59,667 nucleotides of DNA, from assembly GCA_934234215.1 (NCBI GenBank), contig CAKQHB010000019.1, positions 1 to 59,667 on the forward strand, in the 5' to 3' direction. Shown piece by piece: positions 1 to 8,385 of this stretch (position 1 is the first letter of the stretch; each line of letters begins with the position of its first letter). Source of the DNA: an uncultured Cuneatibacter sp. (GTDB lineage Bacteria; Bacillota; Clostridia; Lachnospirales; Lachnospiraceae). The notes under the pieces were generated by a model. That model ran no database searches. It saw only the letters and a list, made by a program, of their open reading frames with translations, and was not told the DNA's origin. The translations under genes and the position numbers were made by a program.

Positions 1-1
1 T

Positions 2-29
2 TTGAAAAAAATGACGGCTGTGTTATGAT
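2..29 (+). promoter_or_regulatory. Candidate sigma-A promoter of the ABC exporter operon
   Basis: A TTGAAA box at 2-7 and a TATGAT box at 24-29 are separated by 16 bp, about 40 bp before the first permease gene. Neither box is a perfect consensus, and the left edge of the window cuts off any further context. Confidence 0.45.
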
Positions 30-71
30 GGAGAAAAGGATGCGTGAAGTCTGTTTCCGGGGGTGAAGTGG

Positions 72-1838
72 ATGAAGGTGATTGGAAAGGCGCTAGTGAG
101 GAAGCCGCTGCGGCTGTTGGTGTATGTGTTGATTCTGGTGATCGCGTCTGCTGCGATTTTGTCCAGTGTGTACGAGTATCAGCTGATCGAGTCGCAGATG
201 GAACGAAGTCTGCGGTATTACAAGCAGAGCGGATATCTGGCGAGTCTGACGGAGACTGGCTGGAGTCAGAAGATTGATCCAAAATGCAGTGAACTGCTGG
301 CGGAGAGTCCGTATGTGGCGTATTTGAATGAGGGAAAAGCCTATCGGGGACAGATGCAGGACATCGTGACAGATACGGATGCATTTTCTTGGGCATATAA
401 TGGGGCAAACACATACTTTCTGTACGGGCGGCTTCTGGAAAAAGAAAAGCAAACAGATGATCGGTTTGTGGTGGATTATACAGATGAATCGTTCGCAACG
501 ATTGATATGACAAAGATATATCCGCGAAGTGATTTGGTTCGTATTGAAATTTTAGATGTACTGGGCGGAGAAGAAGAACGTCTGCAAGATGAGAATTTGT
601 TGAATATGGCTTTTTCCATTCCGGGGGAAGTGGAGGAGTTAGATGCCGCCTATGAGGAGATGGAAGTTGGCAACACATATTTGTTTCAGGTTTATAAATC
701 CGGTCTTGCAAGTCTTGAATATGGGAATATTTTTGGGATTGTGACAAAAGTGGCAGGTACGGACACTTTTGCATACCCGGTAGAGTCGGAAGAGCAGATC
801 GCGGAGGTTTTGACGGAAAATCCGGAATTGAAGCAGGCAATGGATCGGCTGGAAGAAGATCTGCATATGTTCCGTGTGATCGGTGTGCAGGATATGAATA
901 TGTTACCGACGTTGCAGATGGATATGTATTATCTGGAAGATGGTCGCCTGTTGTACGAGACAGATACGGAAGAAGAAAATGCAGTATGTGTAATTTCAAA
1001 TCGTCTGGCGGATTGCAGAGGATTACAAATCGGAGATAAACTGAAAATTACAGTGGGAGATGTTGGAGCTTCGAATCGAAAAACAACATTATCACTGAGA
1101 GATCATGCGAAATGGAGTGAATGGGAATCCGCACAAAGAACCGAGATGGAAGTGGAAATTGTCGGATTGTTGGATTCGAGACTTTATGAAGGAAAGTATG
1201 CGGAGGATCGTGCAAACGACATTTACGTTCCCATGTCTCTTCTGCCGGAATCGTTTCGGGCACGCAATGCAGAGATTTATACCGATCTGTTTGGCTTTGT
1301 GCTGAACAATCCGTCCGAAGCAGAAGCGTTTCGAGCAGAGTATGAACCAATTTTGAAAGCGATGGGCTATCAGCTCGTGTTGTCAGAGTGTGACTGGGAG
1401 ACGTTCTCAGCGGCAGCGGAAGATTTGAAGAGTGGAAAATTGATCGAGATCGCAGTGCTTGGCGTGCTGTCATGGATTGTAATGGGAATTGTCTTAGTAC
1501 TCATGCGCAGAGTATTGAAAAAAGAATTACTGACTTTGCGGCTTTTGGGTGTGCCGCAAAAATCCGTTGCAAGACAATTTTTCGGAGCAGCTGGAACCGT
1601 TGGTATTTTGAGTATCGTGGCAGGTGCCGGAATCGCGTATGTTTATGCCGGCTATGCGGTGAAACGAAGCCTTGGTGCAGTGGATGAAGCGCTTGTGGGC
1701 GGCAAATTAGATGCGATGCAAAGCATGATCGTGGCTGGCATTGTGGTGCTGATATTTGTGGTGACACTTTTGATCGTGTGTCTGCAGCATTTTCGGGGAA
1801 CACCGATGTCAAAGATGCAGAAAACGAATAAGCAGTGA
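72..1838 (+). CDS. FtsX/MacB-like ABC transporter permease (first subunit)
   Basis: Integral membrane permease of an ABC exporter of the FtsX/MacB/LolC type. A basic N-terminus leads into one membrane segment at about residues 10-30. A large extracytoplasmic domain of about 420 residues follows, and then three hydrophobic segments in the last 130 residues, the usual four-helix layout. I chose the ATG at 72 because the G-rich stretch at 58-64 is a well-spaced ribosome binding site for it; a GTG nine bases upstream is also possible. It is followed at once by a second permease and an ATPase, so the three genes form one exporter operon. The substrate cannot be read from the sequence; antimicrobial peptide or lipoprotein-related export is common in the family, and that is only inference. 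Confidence 0.85.
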   Translation: MKVIGKALVRKPLRLLVYVLILVIASAAILSSVYEYQLIESQMERSLRYYKQSGYLASLTETGWSQKIDPKCSELLAESPYVAYLNEGKAYRGQMQDIVTDTDAFSWAYNGANTYFLYGRLLEKEKQTDDRFVVDYTDESFATIDMTKIYPRSDLVRIEILDVLGGEEERLQDENLLNMAFSIPGEVEELDAAYEEMEVGNTYLFQVYKSGLASLEYGNIFGIVTKVAGTDTFAYPVESEEQIAEVLTENPELKQAMDRLEEDLHMFRVIGVQDMNMLPTLQMDMYYLEDGRLLYETDTEEENAVCVISNRLADCRGLQIGDKLKITVGDVGASNRKTTLSLRDHAKWSEWESAQRTEMEVEIVGLLDSRLYEGKYAEDRANDIYVPMSLLPESFRARNAEIYTDLFGFVLNNPSEAEAFRAEYEPILKAMGYQLVLSECDWETFSAAAEDLKSGKLIEIAVLGVLSWIVMGIVLVLMRRVLKKELLTLRLLGVPQKSVARQFFGAAGTVGILSIVAGAGIAYVYAGYAVKRSLGAVDEALVGGKLDAMQSMIVAGIVVLIFVVTLLIVCLQHFRGTPMSKMQKTNKQ

Positions 1839-1852
1839 CGAAAGGAGCTGGC

Positions 1853-3064
1853 ATGACAGGGAAAAAGAGTGTGGGCATCGGCGGCTACATCTGGAAGCAG
1901 ATGACGCGAAAGAAGTTACTGTCTTTGATTTTGATTATTTTGCCGCTGGTTTCGATCGCAGCAGTGACACAGCTTACAGAAACGATTCAGAAGAACCAGT
2001 GCGCGATTCAGGAAATGTATGCGAGTATGGACATTCGGTGCACGCTGATGCCGCAGGAGTGGAGTGCCGCGGGTGTCAGTTATCAGGATCTGATCAATAC
2101 AGTTGTGGATGAAATGCAGACAGATGAGCGAATCACAGATCTGAGCGCAGAAGCGGCAGCCAGATGCAATGTAACTTGCGGAGAACATGAGTGGAAAAAT
2201 AATTGGCTTGGCGGTGTGATGAATGTGTCCGGTTTTCAAAAAATACATCAGTTCGAAGGCTTTTCGGTGGAATGGTTGGATGGCATATCGGATACTTTTT
2301 TTGAAACTACCTACACGTCAAATGAGGAATATGCGGAGCATCCGCAAATCGTGGTTTCACAAATGTTTGCAGGGATGGAAGGGCTTTCTGTAGGAGATTT
2401 GATTGACAAGCTGGAAATTTCGGATGGATTCTCCTATGAAAATGTGGAAGTCGTTGGTATCTGTAATGATCTGTATGGCGGCGAAATCGGATTTATTCCG
2501 GTGGATGTCTTTCGGAAACAAAAAGAGTCCGGCACGATGGATGTATTCTTTTACAAAGATATCAGTTTTTCAATCGCACAGGATTACAAAGTGAATTATG
2601 AGGAAGTGGTGGAGCAGATTGGAGAACGCTTGAGCAAAAAAGATGCTGCAATGGTAAAGCCTTTGCAGGTGATCGTAAAGGATGATACGTTGAAAGTGAC
2701 GGTAAAGCCGTTGATGCAGACAGTTCGGATTCTGGAAAAACTGCGCCCGATTTTGATTGTGATTTTTTATGTTTGTGAGGCAGGCGTATTGTTTTTGATG
2801 CTGGAGCTTCGCAAAAATGAAGTGCAGATCATGAAAATGCTCGGCACAAGCCGCAAAAGAATCTGGAGCTGTTTTGTGGGAGAATATATGCTGGACAGCT
2901 TGATCGGTGCTGGGATCGGAATCTTGCTTGGTGGATTTGTGATGTCAGAATCGGGAGCTCCGGCGTGGTATCAGGTGCAGACGGGACTGGTTTTATGCCT
3001 GATTGCAGCAGTGATGCCGGTGATTCGGACAAGCCATTATTATCGAAGAAACGAGGTGGATTAG
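1853..3064 (+). CDS. FtsX/MacB-like ABC transporter permease (second subunit)
   Basis: Second permease of the exporter, about 403 residues, with the same plan as its upstream neighbour: one N-terminal membrane segment, an extracytoplasmic domain of about 250 residues, then three hydrophobic segments at the C-terminus. The ATG at 1853 is preceded by AAAGGAG at 1841-1847 with 5-base spacing, which favours it over an in-frame GTG at 1835 that would overlap the preceding stop codon. It is shorter than the first permease, so the pair probably works as a heterodimer. One base separates its stop from the ATPase start, indicating translational coupling. Confidence 0.85.
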   Translation: MTGKKSVGIGGYIWKQMTRKKLLSLILIILPLVSIAAVTQLTETIQKNQCAIQEMYASMDIRCTLMPQEWSAAGVSYQDLINTVVDEMQTDERITDLSAEAAARCNVTCGEHEWKNNWLGGVMNVSGFQKIHQFEGFSVEWLDGISDTFFETTYTSNEEYAEHPQIVVSQMFAGMEGLSVGDLIDKLEISDGFSYENVEVVGICNDLYGGEIGFIPVDVFRKQKESGTMDVFFYKDISFSIAQDYKVNYEEVVEQIGERLSKKDAAMVKPLQVIVKDDTLKVTVKPLMQTVRILEKLRPILIVIFYVCEAGVLFLMLELRKNEVQIMKMLGTSRKRIWSCFVGEYMLDSLIGAGIGILLGGFVMSESGAPAWYQVQTGLVLCLIAAVMPVIRTSHYYRRNEVD

Positions 3065-3065
3065 A

Positions 3066-3728
3066 ATGGGCATTTTGACAGTAAAAGATGTCAGCTATCG
3101 TTATCCGAAAAGTAAAAATTATGCATTGAAAAATGTATTTTGCGAGTTTGAAGAAGGAAAAATAACTGCAATTATTGGTATGTCGGGAAGCGGAAAGTCC
3201 ACGTTGCTGTCTCTTTTGGCTGGATTGGATCATCCGAAAAGCGGCGCAATTACATTGGACGGAGTGAACCTGCGGGACAAAAATCTGGATGATTACCGCA
3301 GATTGGAAGTGTGCATGATCTTTCAGTCCTTTCAGCTATTTCCACTGCTGACTGTTCTGGAAAATGTATGCTATCCGATGGAATTGAATGGAACACCATT
3401 TGCAGATGCAAAAGGCAAAGCCGTGGAATTGCTGGAAAAAGTGGGCATCGGTGCAGAAAAACACGACCGCTATCCGGCAAATCTGTCTGGCGGTGAGCAG
3501 CAGCGTGTCGCCATCGCCCGCGCCCTTGCCAGCGGCAGCAAAGTGTTGTTGGCAGACGAACCGACCGGAAATCTGGACGAAGAAAACACACAGATCATCA
3601 TGGACATCCTCGAAAACCTGGCACACGAAAAAGGCATTTGCGTCGTGGTCGTGACGCACAACCGGGATATCGCGGAGAGAGCAGACCGCGTATATAAAAT
3701 TACAGAAGGAGTTTTGGAAGAAGCATAA
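3066..3728 (+). CDS. ABC transporter ATP-binding protein (LolD/MacB type)
   Basis: Cytoplasmic ATPase of 220 residues that powers the two permeases encoded just upstream. It has a Walker A motif GMSGSGKST near residue 38, the signature LSGGEQQR near residue 138, a Walker B with catalytic Glu in LLADEPTGNLD, and a switch His in VVVTHNRD. The EPTGNLD form of Walker B is typical of the LolD/MacB/FtsE group, which agrees with FtsX-like partners. Length is normal for the family. Confidence 0.92.
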   Translation: MGILTVKDVSYRYPKSKNYALKNVFCEFEEGKITAIIGMSGSGKSTLLSLLAGLDHPKSGAITLDGVNLRDKNLDDYRRLEVCMIFQSFQLFPLLTVLENVCYPMELNGTPFADAKGKAVELLEKVGIGAEKHDRYPANLSGGEQQRVAIARALASGSKVLLADEPTGNLDEENTQIIMDILENLAHEKGICVVVVTHNRDIAERADRVYKITEGVLEEA

Positions 3729-3865
3729 AAGAACCCATACCAACAGTAGAAAAATCTCCCTCCAAATCATACGTCTCATGCGTTCCTTTCCACCTCATTT
3801 TCTGATATAACAGAGTTACAGAGCAATTGCGCAAACGCTCTCGTTTCATTGCGCGGGTGCTGCGT

Positions 3866-3979
3866 CGTTATGATCGAATCCTCATGCAGAGAGAAGGTCG
3901 GCTGGAGGAGAGCGGGTGCTTTGAGGAGCTGATGCGGAAAAAAGGATATTTTTATGCACTGTTCACGGTTGCACAATGA
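3866..3979 (+). pseudogene. Remnant of an ABC exporter ATPase (C-terminal end only)
   Basis: An open stretch of 37 codons ending in TGA at 3977-3979 reads RYDRILMQREGRLEESG and then CFEELMRKKGYFYALF. This matches the pattern at the extreme C-terminus of ABCB-type exporter ATPases (DRILVM-DGRIVE-G-HEEL----G-Y--L). No start codon, Walker motifs or signature precede it, and upstream sequence back to 3729 gives only broken frames. It is a decayed gene end. The functional ATPase upstream belongs to a different ABC subfamily, so this is not a duplication of it. Confidence 0.6.
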
Positions 3980-3992
3980 GAGTGTTAATCAT

Positions 3993-4021
3993 TTGACAAT
4001 CTAAAAACGATCTGTTATACT
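3993..4021 (+). promoter_or_regulatory. Strong sigma-A promoter of the SDR gene
   Basis: A perfect TTGACA at 3993-3998 and TATACT at 4016-4021 have 17-bp spacing. Transcription would start about 35 bp before the SDR start codon, and an AGGAGG ribosome binding site lies at about 4051. Confidence 0.85.
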
Positions 4022-4063
4022 ATAAAAAAGTCATGCCCCAATAAAAAATAGGAGGACATACCG

Positions 4064-4825
4064 ATGAGATTTGAAGGAAAATGTGTTGTTGTAACAGGTG
4101 CAAGTTCCGGAATGGGACGCAGAATCGCACTGGATTTTGCAAAGGAAGGCGCAACCGTAGTTGCAGTAGCCAGAAGAAAAGAGCGTTTGGATGAGATAGC
4201 AGCAGAGGCAGAAGCTTTTGCAGGAAAGATCCTCCCGTATCAGGGCGATGTATCCAAAGAAGAAGTTTGCAACGGCATGATCGATTTCGCAGTAGAAGTA
4301 TGCGGCAAGCTGGATATCCTTGTAAACAACGCCGGCATCATGGACGAGTTTGTTCCCATTGGCGATCTGAAAAATGATCAGTTTGAGAGAGTTATGGCAG
4401 TCAATCTGTATGGTCCGATCTACGCAATGAGAAGAGCGATTCAGGTGATGCTTGAAAAAGAGACCAAGGGAAATATTGTCAATGTCGCTTCTATTGGCGG
4501 CGTTCGCGGATGCCGCGCAGGTGTTGCATATACCGCTTCCAAGCATGCTATCGTTGGTGCAACTAAGAACACCGCTTACATGTATGCTGGCAATGGAATC
4601 CGTTGTAACGTCGTATGTCCCGGCGGCGTAGAGACCGAGGTTATGAACAGCCAGACAAACATCAGCCAGTTTGGTATCGGCAGAATCATGGCAGGACTGG
4701 ACTCCTCCATCCCGCAGGGACAGCCGGAAGACATCTCCTCCGCAGTTCTGTACATTGCAAGCGAAGATGCAAAATTCATGACCGGTGCAGAAATCGTGAT
4801 CGATGGTGGCGTAAGCTGCAACTAA
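4064..4825 (+). CDS. SDR-family NAD(P)-dependent oxidoreductase
   Basis: Cytosolic classical short-chain dehydrogenase/reductase of 253 residues. It shows the Rossmann glycine motif TGASSGMG near residue 11, the NNAG motif near residue 88, and the catalytic YTASK near residue 158. The C-terminal FMTGAEIVIDGG is typical of the FabG/glucose dehydrogenase-like branch. The alcohol or ketone substrate cannot be deduced. The gene stands alone with its own strong promoter and AGGAGG site, and is followed by a large structured repeat that probably terminates its transcript. Confidence 0.9.
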   Translation: MRFEGKCVVVTGASSGMGRRIALDFAKEGATVVAVARRKERLDEIAAEAEAFAGKILPYQGDVSKEEVCNGMIDFAVEVCGKLDILVNNAGIMDEFVPIGDLKNDQFERVMAVNLYGPIYAMRRAIQVMLEKETKGNIVNVASIGGVRGCRAGVAYTASKHAIVGATKNTAYMYAGNGIRCNVVCPGGVETEVMNSQTNISQFGIGRIMAGLDSSIPQGQPEDISSAVLYIASEDAKFMTGAEIVIDGGVSCN

Positions 4826-4852
4826 ACAAAAAAGTTCAAAAATACAATCGAG

Positions 4853-5029
4853 AAAGACAACAGAACACCCCGCGCAGGTAACGCGCTCCGGTTCCTGTTT
4901 TCTGAAAACTCTTCATTCCGTCACGAGCGTAACTCGCTGTCGTTCAGACAGACGCTCTTAGACGGACGAGTTTCCAGAAAACGACGGAATCCTCACGATG
5001 TTACCTGCGCGGGGTGTTCTGTTGTCTTT
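4853..5029. repeat. Family 1 structured repeat, copy 1 (30-bp perfect inverted arms)
   Basis: Arms at 4853-4882 and 5000-5029 are perfect 30-bp inverted complements, A-rich outside and GC-rich inside, like an intrinsic terminator stem; the right arm runs into TTTT. They enclose 117 bp that match the reverse complement of the core of copy 2 at 33635-33804. Shared blocks are CTCCGNTTCCTG at the left, AACTCGC with a downstream CGCTC in the middle, and ACGGAATNCTCAC at the right. The outer arms of the two copies are unrelated in sequence. This element and the zinc-operon promoter fill the gap between the SDR and Fur-family genes. Confidence 0.8.
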
Positions 5030-5158
5030 TCCGCGACATATTTCCCTGAAATAAGAACTCGTGAAAAAATCTGAGAAAAAGCTGAAAGAGCGAGTAAAAA
5101 AGGGAGAGGACTTCTTAGTACAGCTTTTTCGAAAATTGCAAATTAGTCGCAAATTTCA

Positions 5159-5187
5159 TTGACAACCTGCCGCTCTCCTGCTATAAT
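5159..5187 (+). promoter_or_regulatory. Sigma-A promoter of the zinc operon
   Basis: TTGACA at 5159-5164 and TATAAT at 5182-5187 with 17-bp spacing form a full consensus promoter upstream of the Fur-family regulator and the metal ABC transporter genes. Confidence 0.88.
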
Positions 5188-5202
5188 CCACTACGGTAAA
5201 AA

Positions 5203-5217
5203 TGCAAAGCATTTGCA
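5203..5217. promoter_or_regulatory. Candidate Zur/Fur-type operator
   Basis: A perfect palindrome TGCAAAGCATTTGCA lies just downstream of the -10 box, around +10 to +25 of the transcript. A related TTGCAAATT sits upstream near 5137. The position fits autorepression by the Fur-family protein encoded next. Assignment as its operator is inference from position and symmetry. Confidence 0.5.
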
Positions 5218-5245
5218 AAAGTATAACAAAAGCAGGTGAATTTCT

Positions 5246-5686
5246 ATGGTGCACAAAAAATATAAAACAAAGATCGGCTGTGCGATCGAGCATTATCTGG
5301 ACGGACAGGAGGAGCGCAGCTTCTGTGCGGGTGACGTGAGCCGCTATTTGGAGCAACAGGGGATTTCCGCAAATACCGCAACGATCTACCGCAATCTGGA
5401 TCAGCTGGTGGAAGAAGCAGTGCTTGTGCGGTTTAAGACGGCGAATGCAGACACGCATCTGTACCGCGTGGCTGGCACGATGCCTGGCTGCAGAGAGCAT
5501 TTGCATCTGCAGTGCAGAAGATGCGGCAAGATCCAGCATGTAGACTGTGGACTGATGCGGGAGATCAATGACCGCCTGCACAGCGAGTACGGGTTTAATC
5601 TGGAGTGTGAGATTTCGACGCTCAGCGGTATTTGCGCAGATTGCAGCAGGGAACTGGAGCGTCAGCGGATGGAGGAAGAAGAGTGA
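5246..5686 (+). CDS. zur: Fur-family metalloregulator, probably Zur
   Basis: DNA-binding metal-responsive repressor of 146 residues. The N-terminal winged helix contains ATIYRNLDQL, the Fur-family recognition helix. The metal domain has HLHLQCRRCGK near residues 81-91 and a second CADC near residue 134, giving the two CxxC pairs of a structural zinc site. It is translationally coupled to a zinc-type ABC transporter, and a palindrome overlaps the transcript start, so zinc-dependent control of its own operon (Zur) is the best reading. Fur or PerR specificity cannot be excluded from sequence alone. Confidence 0.82.
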   Translation: MVHKKYKTKIGCAIEHYLDGQEERSFCAGDVSRYLEQQGISANTATIYRNLDQLVEEAVLVRFKTANADTHLYRVAGTMPGCREHLHLQCRRCGKIQHVDCGLMREINDRLHSEYGFNLECEISTLSGICADCSRELERQRMEEEE

Positions 5687-6699
5687 AACGAGGAGTAAGA
5701 GCAATCGCGCTTTTGTTTATGAGCGTGCTTTTTTTGACCACGCTTGCGGGATGCGGCGATGTGGATGTGAGACATACGGATAAGCCGCGCATCGTGTGCA
5801 CTGCCTTTCCGCAGTATGATTGGGTGCGGGAGATCCTGGGCGATCAGGCGGATCGGTTTGATCTGATTTTGTTAAATGAGGATGGCGCGGATCTGCACAG
5901 CTTTCAGCCGACAGCGGCGGATATTGTGCGGATTTCCACTGCAGATCTGTTCGTATATATCGGCGGCAATTCCGATCTGTGGGTGGAGGATGCATTGAAA
6001 GAGGCTGTGAATGAGAACATGCAGGTGATTAGTCTGATGGATCAGCTGGGAGATCGTGTCTGGGCAGAGGAACATGTGGAAGGCATGGAGGAAGAACGAG
6101 GGCATCATCATGACCACGAGGATGAACACGACCACGAGGATGAACACGACCACGAGGAAGAGGAATACGATGAGCATATCTGGCTGTCGTTGCGCAATGC
6201 GGAGGCGATGGTGGATGTTTTGACAGAGGCGATCTGTAAGTTAGATCCGGAGCAGGCGCAGGAGTATCGGGCACACAGTAAGGCATATCGTGAGGAACTG
6301 GAAGCATTGGATGCGGAGTATACGGAACTGACGGAGCAGGCAAACGTACACACGCTTGTATTTGGCGACCGATTTCCGTTCCGGTATCTGACGGAGGATT
6401 ATGGATTGGAGTATTATGCGGCATTTCCGGGCTGCAGTGCTGAGACAGAAGCCAGCTTCGAGACGATCACGTTTCTGGCAGGAAAGGTGGATGAGAACGG
6501 TCTGAATACGATTCTTGTGATTGACGGCTCTGATGAGCGGATTGCGGAGACGATTCGGGACAATACAAAAGAAAAAAATCAGAGCATTTTGATGCTCCAG
6601 TCGCTGCAGTCCGTCAGCCGCAAGCAGATGGATGCGGGAACGACGTATTTGAAGGGCATGCAGGAGAATCTGGAAGTGCTGCGAGAGGCATTGCAGTAA
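5683..6699 (+). CDS. znuA: Zinc ABC transporter substrate-binding lipoprotein
   Basis: Extracellular metal-binding lipoprotein of the ZnuA/AdcA cluster A-I family, about 338 residues. The GTG start at 5683 overlaps the regulator's stop codon (GTGA) and has GGAGG at 5671-5675. A signal peptide ends in the lipobox LTTLAGC. Likely metal ligands include the His in DLHSFQP and the His in DEHIWLS, with an Asp in FGDRFPFRYL where classical ZnuA has His. A long His/Asp/Glu-rich loop at about residues 127-150, typical of zinc-specific binders, precedes the second ligand. Coupling to Zur supports zinc as substrate. Confidence 0.9.
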   Translation: MKRGVRAIALLFMSVLFLTTLAGCGDVDVRHTDKPRIVCTAFPQYDWVREILGDQADRFDLILLNEDGADLHSFQPTAADIVRISTADLFVYIGGNSDLWVEDALKEAVNENMQVISLMDQLGDRVWAEEHVEGMEEERGHHHDHEDEHDHEDEHDHEEEEYDEHIWLSLRNAEAMVDVLTEAICKLDPEQAQEYRAHSKAYREELEALDAEYTELTEQANVHTLVFGDRFPFRYLTEDYGLEYYAAFPGCSAETEASFETITFLAGKVDENGLNTILVIDGSDERIAETIRDNTKEKNQSILMLQSLQSVSRKQMDAGTTYLKGMQENLEVLREALQ

Positions 6700-6739
6700 T
6701 GAGTGTAGGATGCTTTCATAAGAAAGGACGTATGAGACG

Positions 6740-7444
6740 ATGGCATATGTGACATGTAGAGATCTGGCGCTTGGTTATGACGGACGCCCGATCGTGACAA
6801 ATTTGAATTTTGAGATCCATGCGGGAGATTATCTGTGTGTAGTCGGAGAGAACGGTGCAGGAAAGAGCACGCTGATTAAGACACTGCTGGGATTGCAGGA
6901 CAAGCTGGGGGGCAGCATTGAGACGGGAGACGGTCTGAAACCGTATGAGATCGGCTATCTGCCGCAGCAGACAATGGTGCAGAAGGATTTCCCGGCGACG
7001 GTTTGGGAGATTGTATTGTCCGGTACGCTGGCGCATCTGGGCAGAGGATTGTTTTATAAGAAGGAACAGAAGCAGCAGGCGGAGGAGCAGATGAAGCTTC
7101 TTGGTATCTGGGAGCTGAAAAATCGCTGTTACCGCAATTTATCTGGCGGTCAGCAGCAGCGTGTGTTGCTGGCGAGAGCCCTGTGTGCGACGTCCAAAAT
7201 TTTATTGCTGGATGAGCCGGTGACGGGACTGGATCCGAAGGTGACGATGGAGTTTTACGCATTACTGCAGGAGCTGAACAAAAAGGGGATCACGATTATC
7301 ATGGTTTCCCACGATCCCCACGCGATGTCTTACGCATCCCACATCCTGCACATCGAGGGTGACGATAGTTTTTACGGAACAAAAGAGCAATATGAGAAGC
7401 AGAACAAGTGGAAGCTGTTTCAGAATCAGGAGGAAGAGCAATGA
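6740..7444 (+). CDS. znuC: Zinc ABC transporter ATP-binding protein
   Basis: Cytoplasmic ATPase of 234 residues. Walker A GENGAGKST lies near residue 36, the signature LSGGQQQR near residue 135, Walker B LLLDEPVTGLD follows, and the switch His is in MVSHDPH. It lies between the zinc-binding lipoprotein and the membrane permease, and its ATGA overlap with the permease start shows tight coupling. Confidence 0.92.
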   Translation: MAYVTCRDLALGYDGRPIVTNLNFEIHAGDYLCVVGENGAGKSTLIKTLLGLQDKLGGSIETGDGLKPYEIGYLPQQTMVQKDFPATVWEIVLSGTLAHLGRGLFYKKEQKQQAEEQMKLLGIWELKNRCYRNLSGGQQQRVLLARALCATSKILLLDEPVTGLDPKVTMEFYALLQELNKKGITIIMVSHDPHAMSYASHILHIEGDDSFYGTKEQYEKQNKWKLFQNQEEEQ

Positions 7445-8277
7445 TTGAGACAATTCAGTTTTATATGTCCTATCCCTTTGTGCGCTATGCGCTGATCGTT
7501 GGCGTGTTGATTGCACTGTGTTCTTCCCTGTTTGGTGTTTCGCTCGTGCTGAAGCGTTTTTCCTTTATCGGTGACGGACTGTCCCATGTGGCATTCGGTG
7601 CGATGGCAGTGGCTTCGGTCTTTCAGCTGGCAAGCAATACGATTCTGGTGATGCCGGTGACAATTGTGGCAGCGATTTTATTGCTGCGCACCGGCCAGAA
7701 CACAAAGCTCAAGGGGGACTCTGCCATTGCAACGATGTCCGTGGGAGCTTTGGCAATCGGTTATCTGATCATGAATGTATTTTCCACATCAGCAAATGTA
7801 TCCGGTGATGTGTGCTCGACGCTGTTTGGTTCTACCTCGATCCTGACTTTGACTGGCGGGGAAGTTTGGCTGTGCATCATCATGTCGATTTTGGTTGTAC
7901 TGTTTTTCTGTCTGTTCTACAATCGAATTTTTGCGGTGACCTTTGATGAGACATTCTTTCAGGCGACAGGCAAAAAAGCGGAGCTGTACAATCTGGCAAT
8001 CGCAGTGATTACTGCTATCATCATTGTATTGGCGATGAATTTGGTTGGATCCTTGCTGATTACGGCGCTTTTGATCTTCCCGGCATTGTCTGCGATGCGG
8101 ATCATGCACAGCTTCCGCGGTGTTGTGATCTATTCCGCAGTGCTTTCGGTCATTGGAGCAGTGGCTGGAATTTTGATCTCGATCCTGGCTTCCACACCGG
8201 TGGGAGCGACCATCGTAGTGGCAGATATCGTGATTTTCGCAGGAAATTGCCTGATTGGGCGGATTCTGCACCGATAA
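7441..8277 (+). CDS. znuB: Zinc ABC transporter permease
   Basis: Integral membrane permease of the ABC-3 metal family, 278 residues from the ATG at 7441, which overlaps the znuC stop. Multiple hydrophobic segments span the protein, and GDGLSHVAFG is the family's conserved cytoplasmic motif. With ZnuA and ZnuC it imports zinc across the membrane. Confidence 0.92.
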   Translation: MIETIQFYMSYPFVRYALIVGVLIALCSSLFGVSLVLKRFSFIGDGLSHVAFGAMAVASVFQLASNTILVMPVTIVAAILLLRTGQNTKLKGDSAIATMSVGALAIGYLIMNVFSTSANVSGDVCSTLFGSTSILTLTGGEVWLCIIMSILVVLFFCLFYNRIFAVTFDETFFQATGKKAELYNLAIAVITAIIIVLAMNLVGSLLITALLIFPALSAMRIMHSFRGVVIYSAVLSVIGAVAGILISILASTPVGATIVVADIVIFAGNCLIGRILHR

Positions 8278-8385
8278 GGTACAAATTGTATTTGCTATGC
8301 AGACATTTTTTTGCTACAATAAACGGATGGATTGACGAAAAAAGCGGGCAGTGGGACGATGACTGCACCGGAAAGGATATGTATC

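Noticed and set aside
4853..5029. Insertion sequence or CRISPR-like element
   Set aside because: There is no transposase frame and no regularly spaced repeats. The structure is a single palindromic element, recorded as a repeat instead.
6105..6165. Short tandem repeat of His/Asp/Glu codons
   Set aside because: It resembles a small repeat at DNA level but encodes the His-rich metal loop normal for zinc-binding ZnuA proteins.
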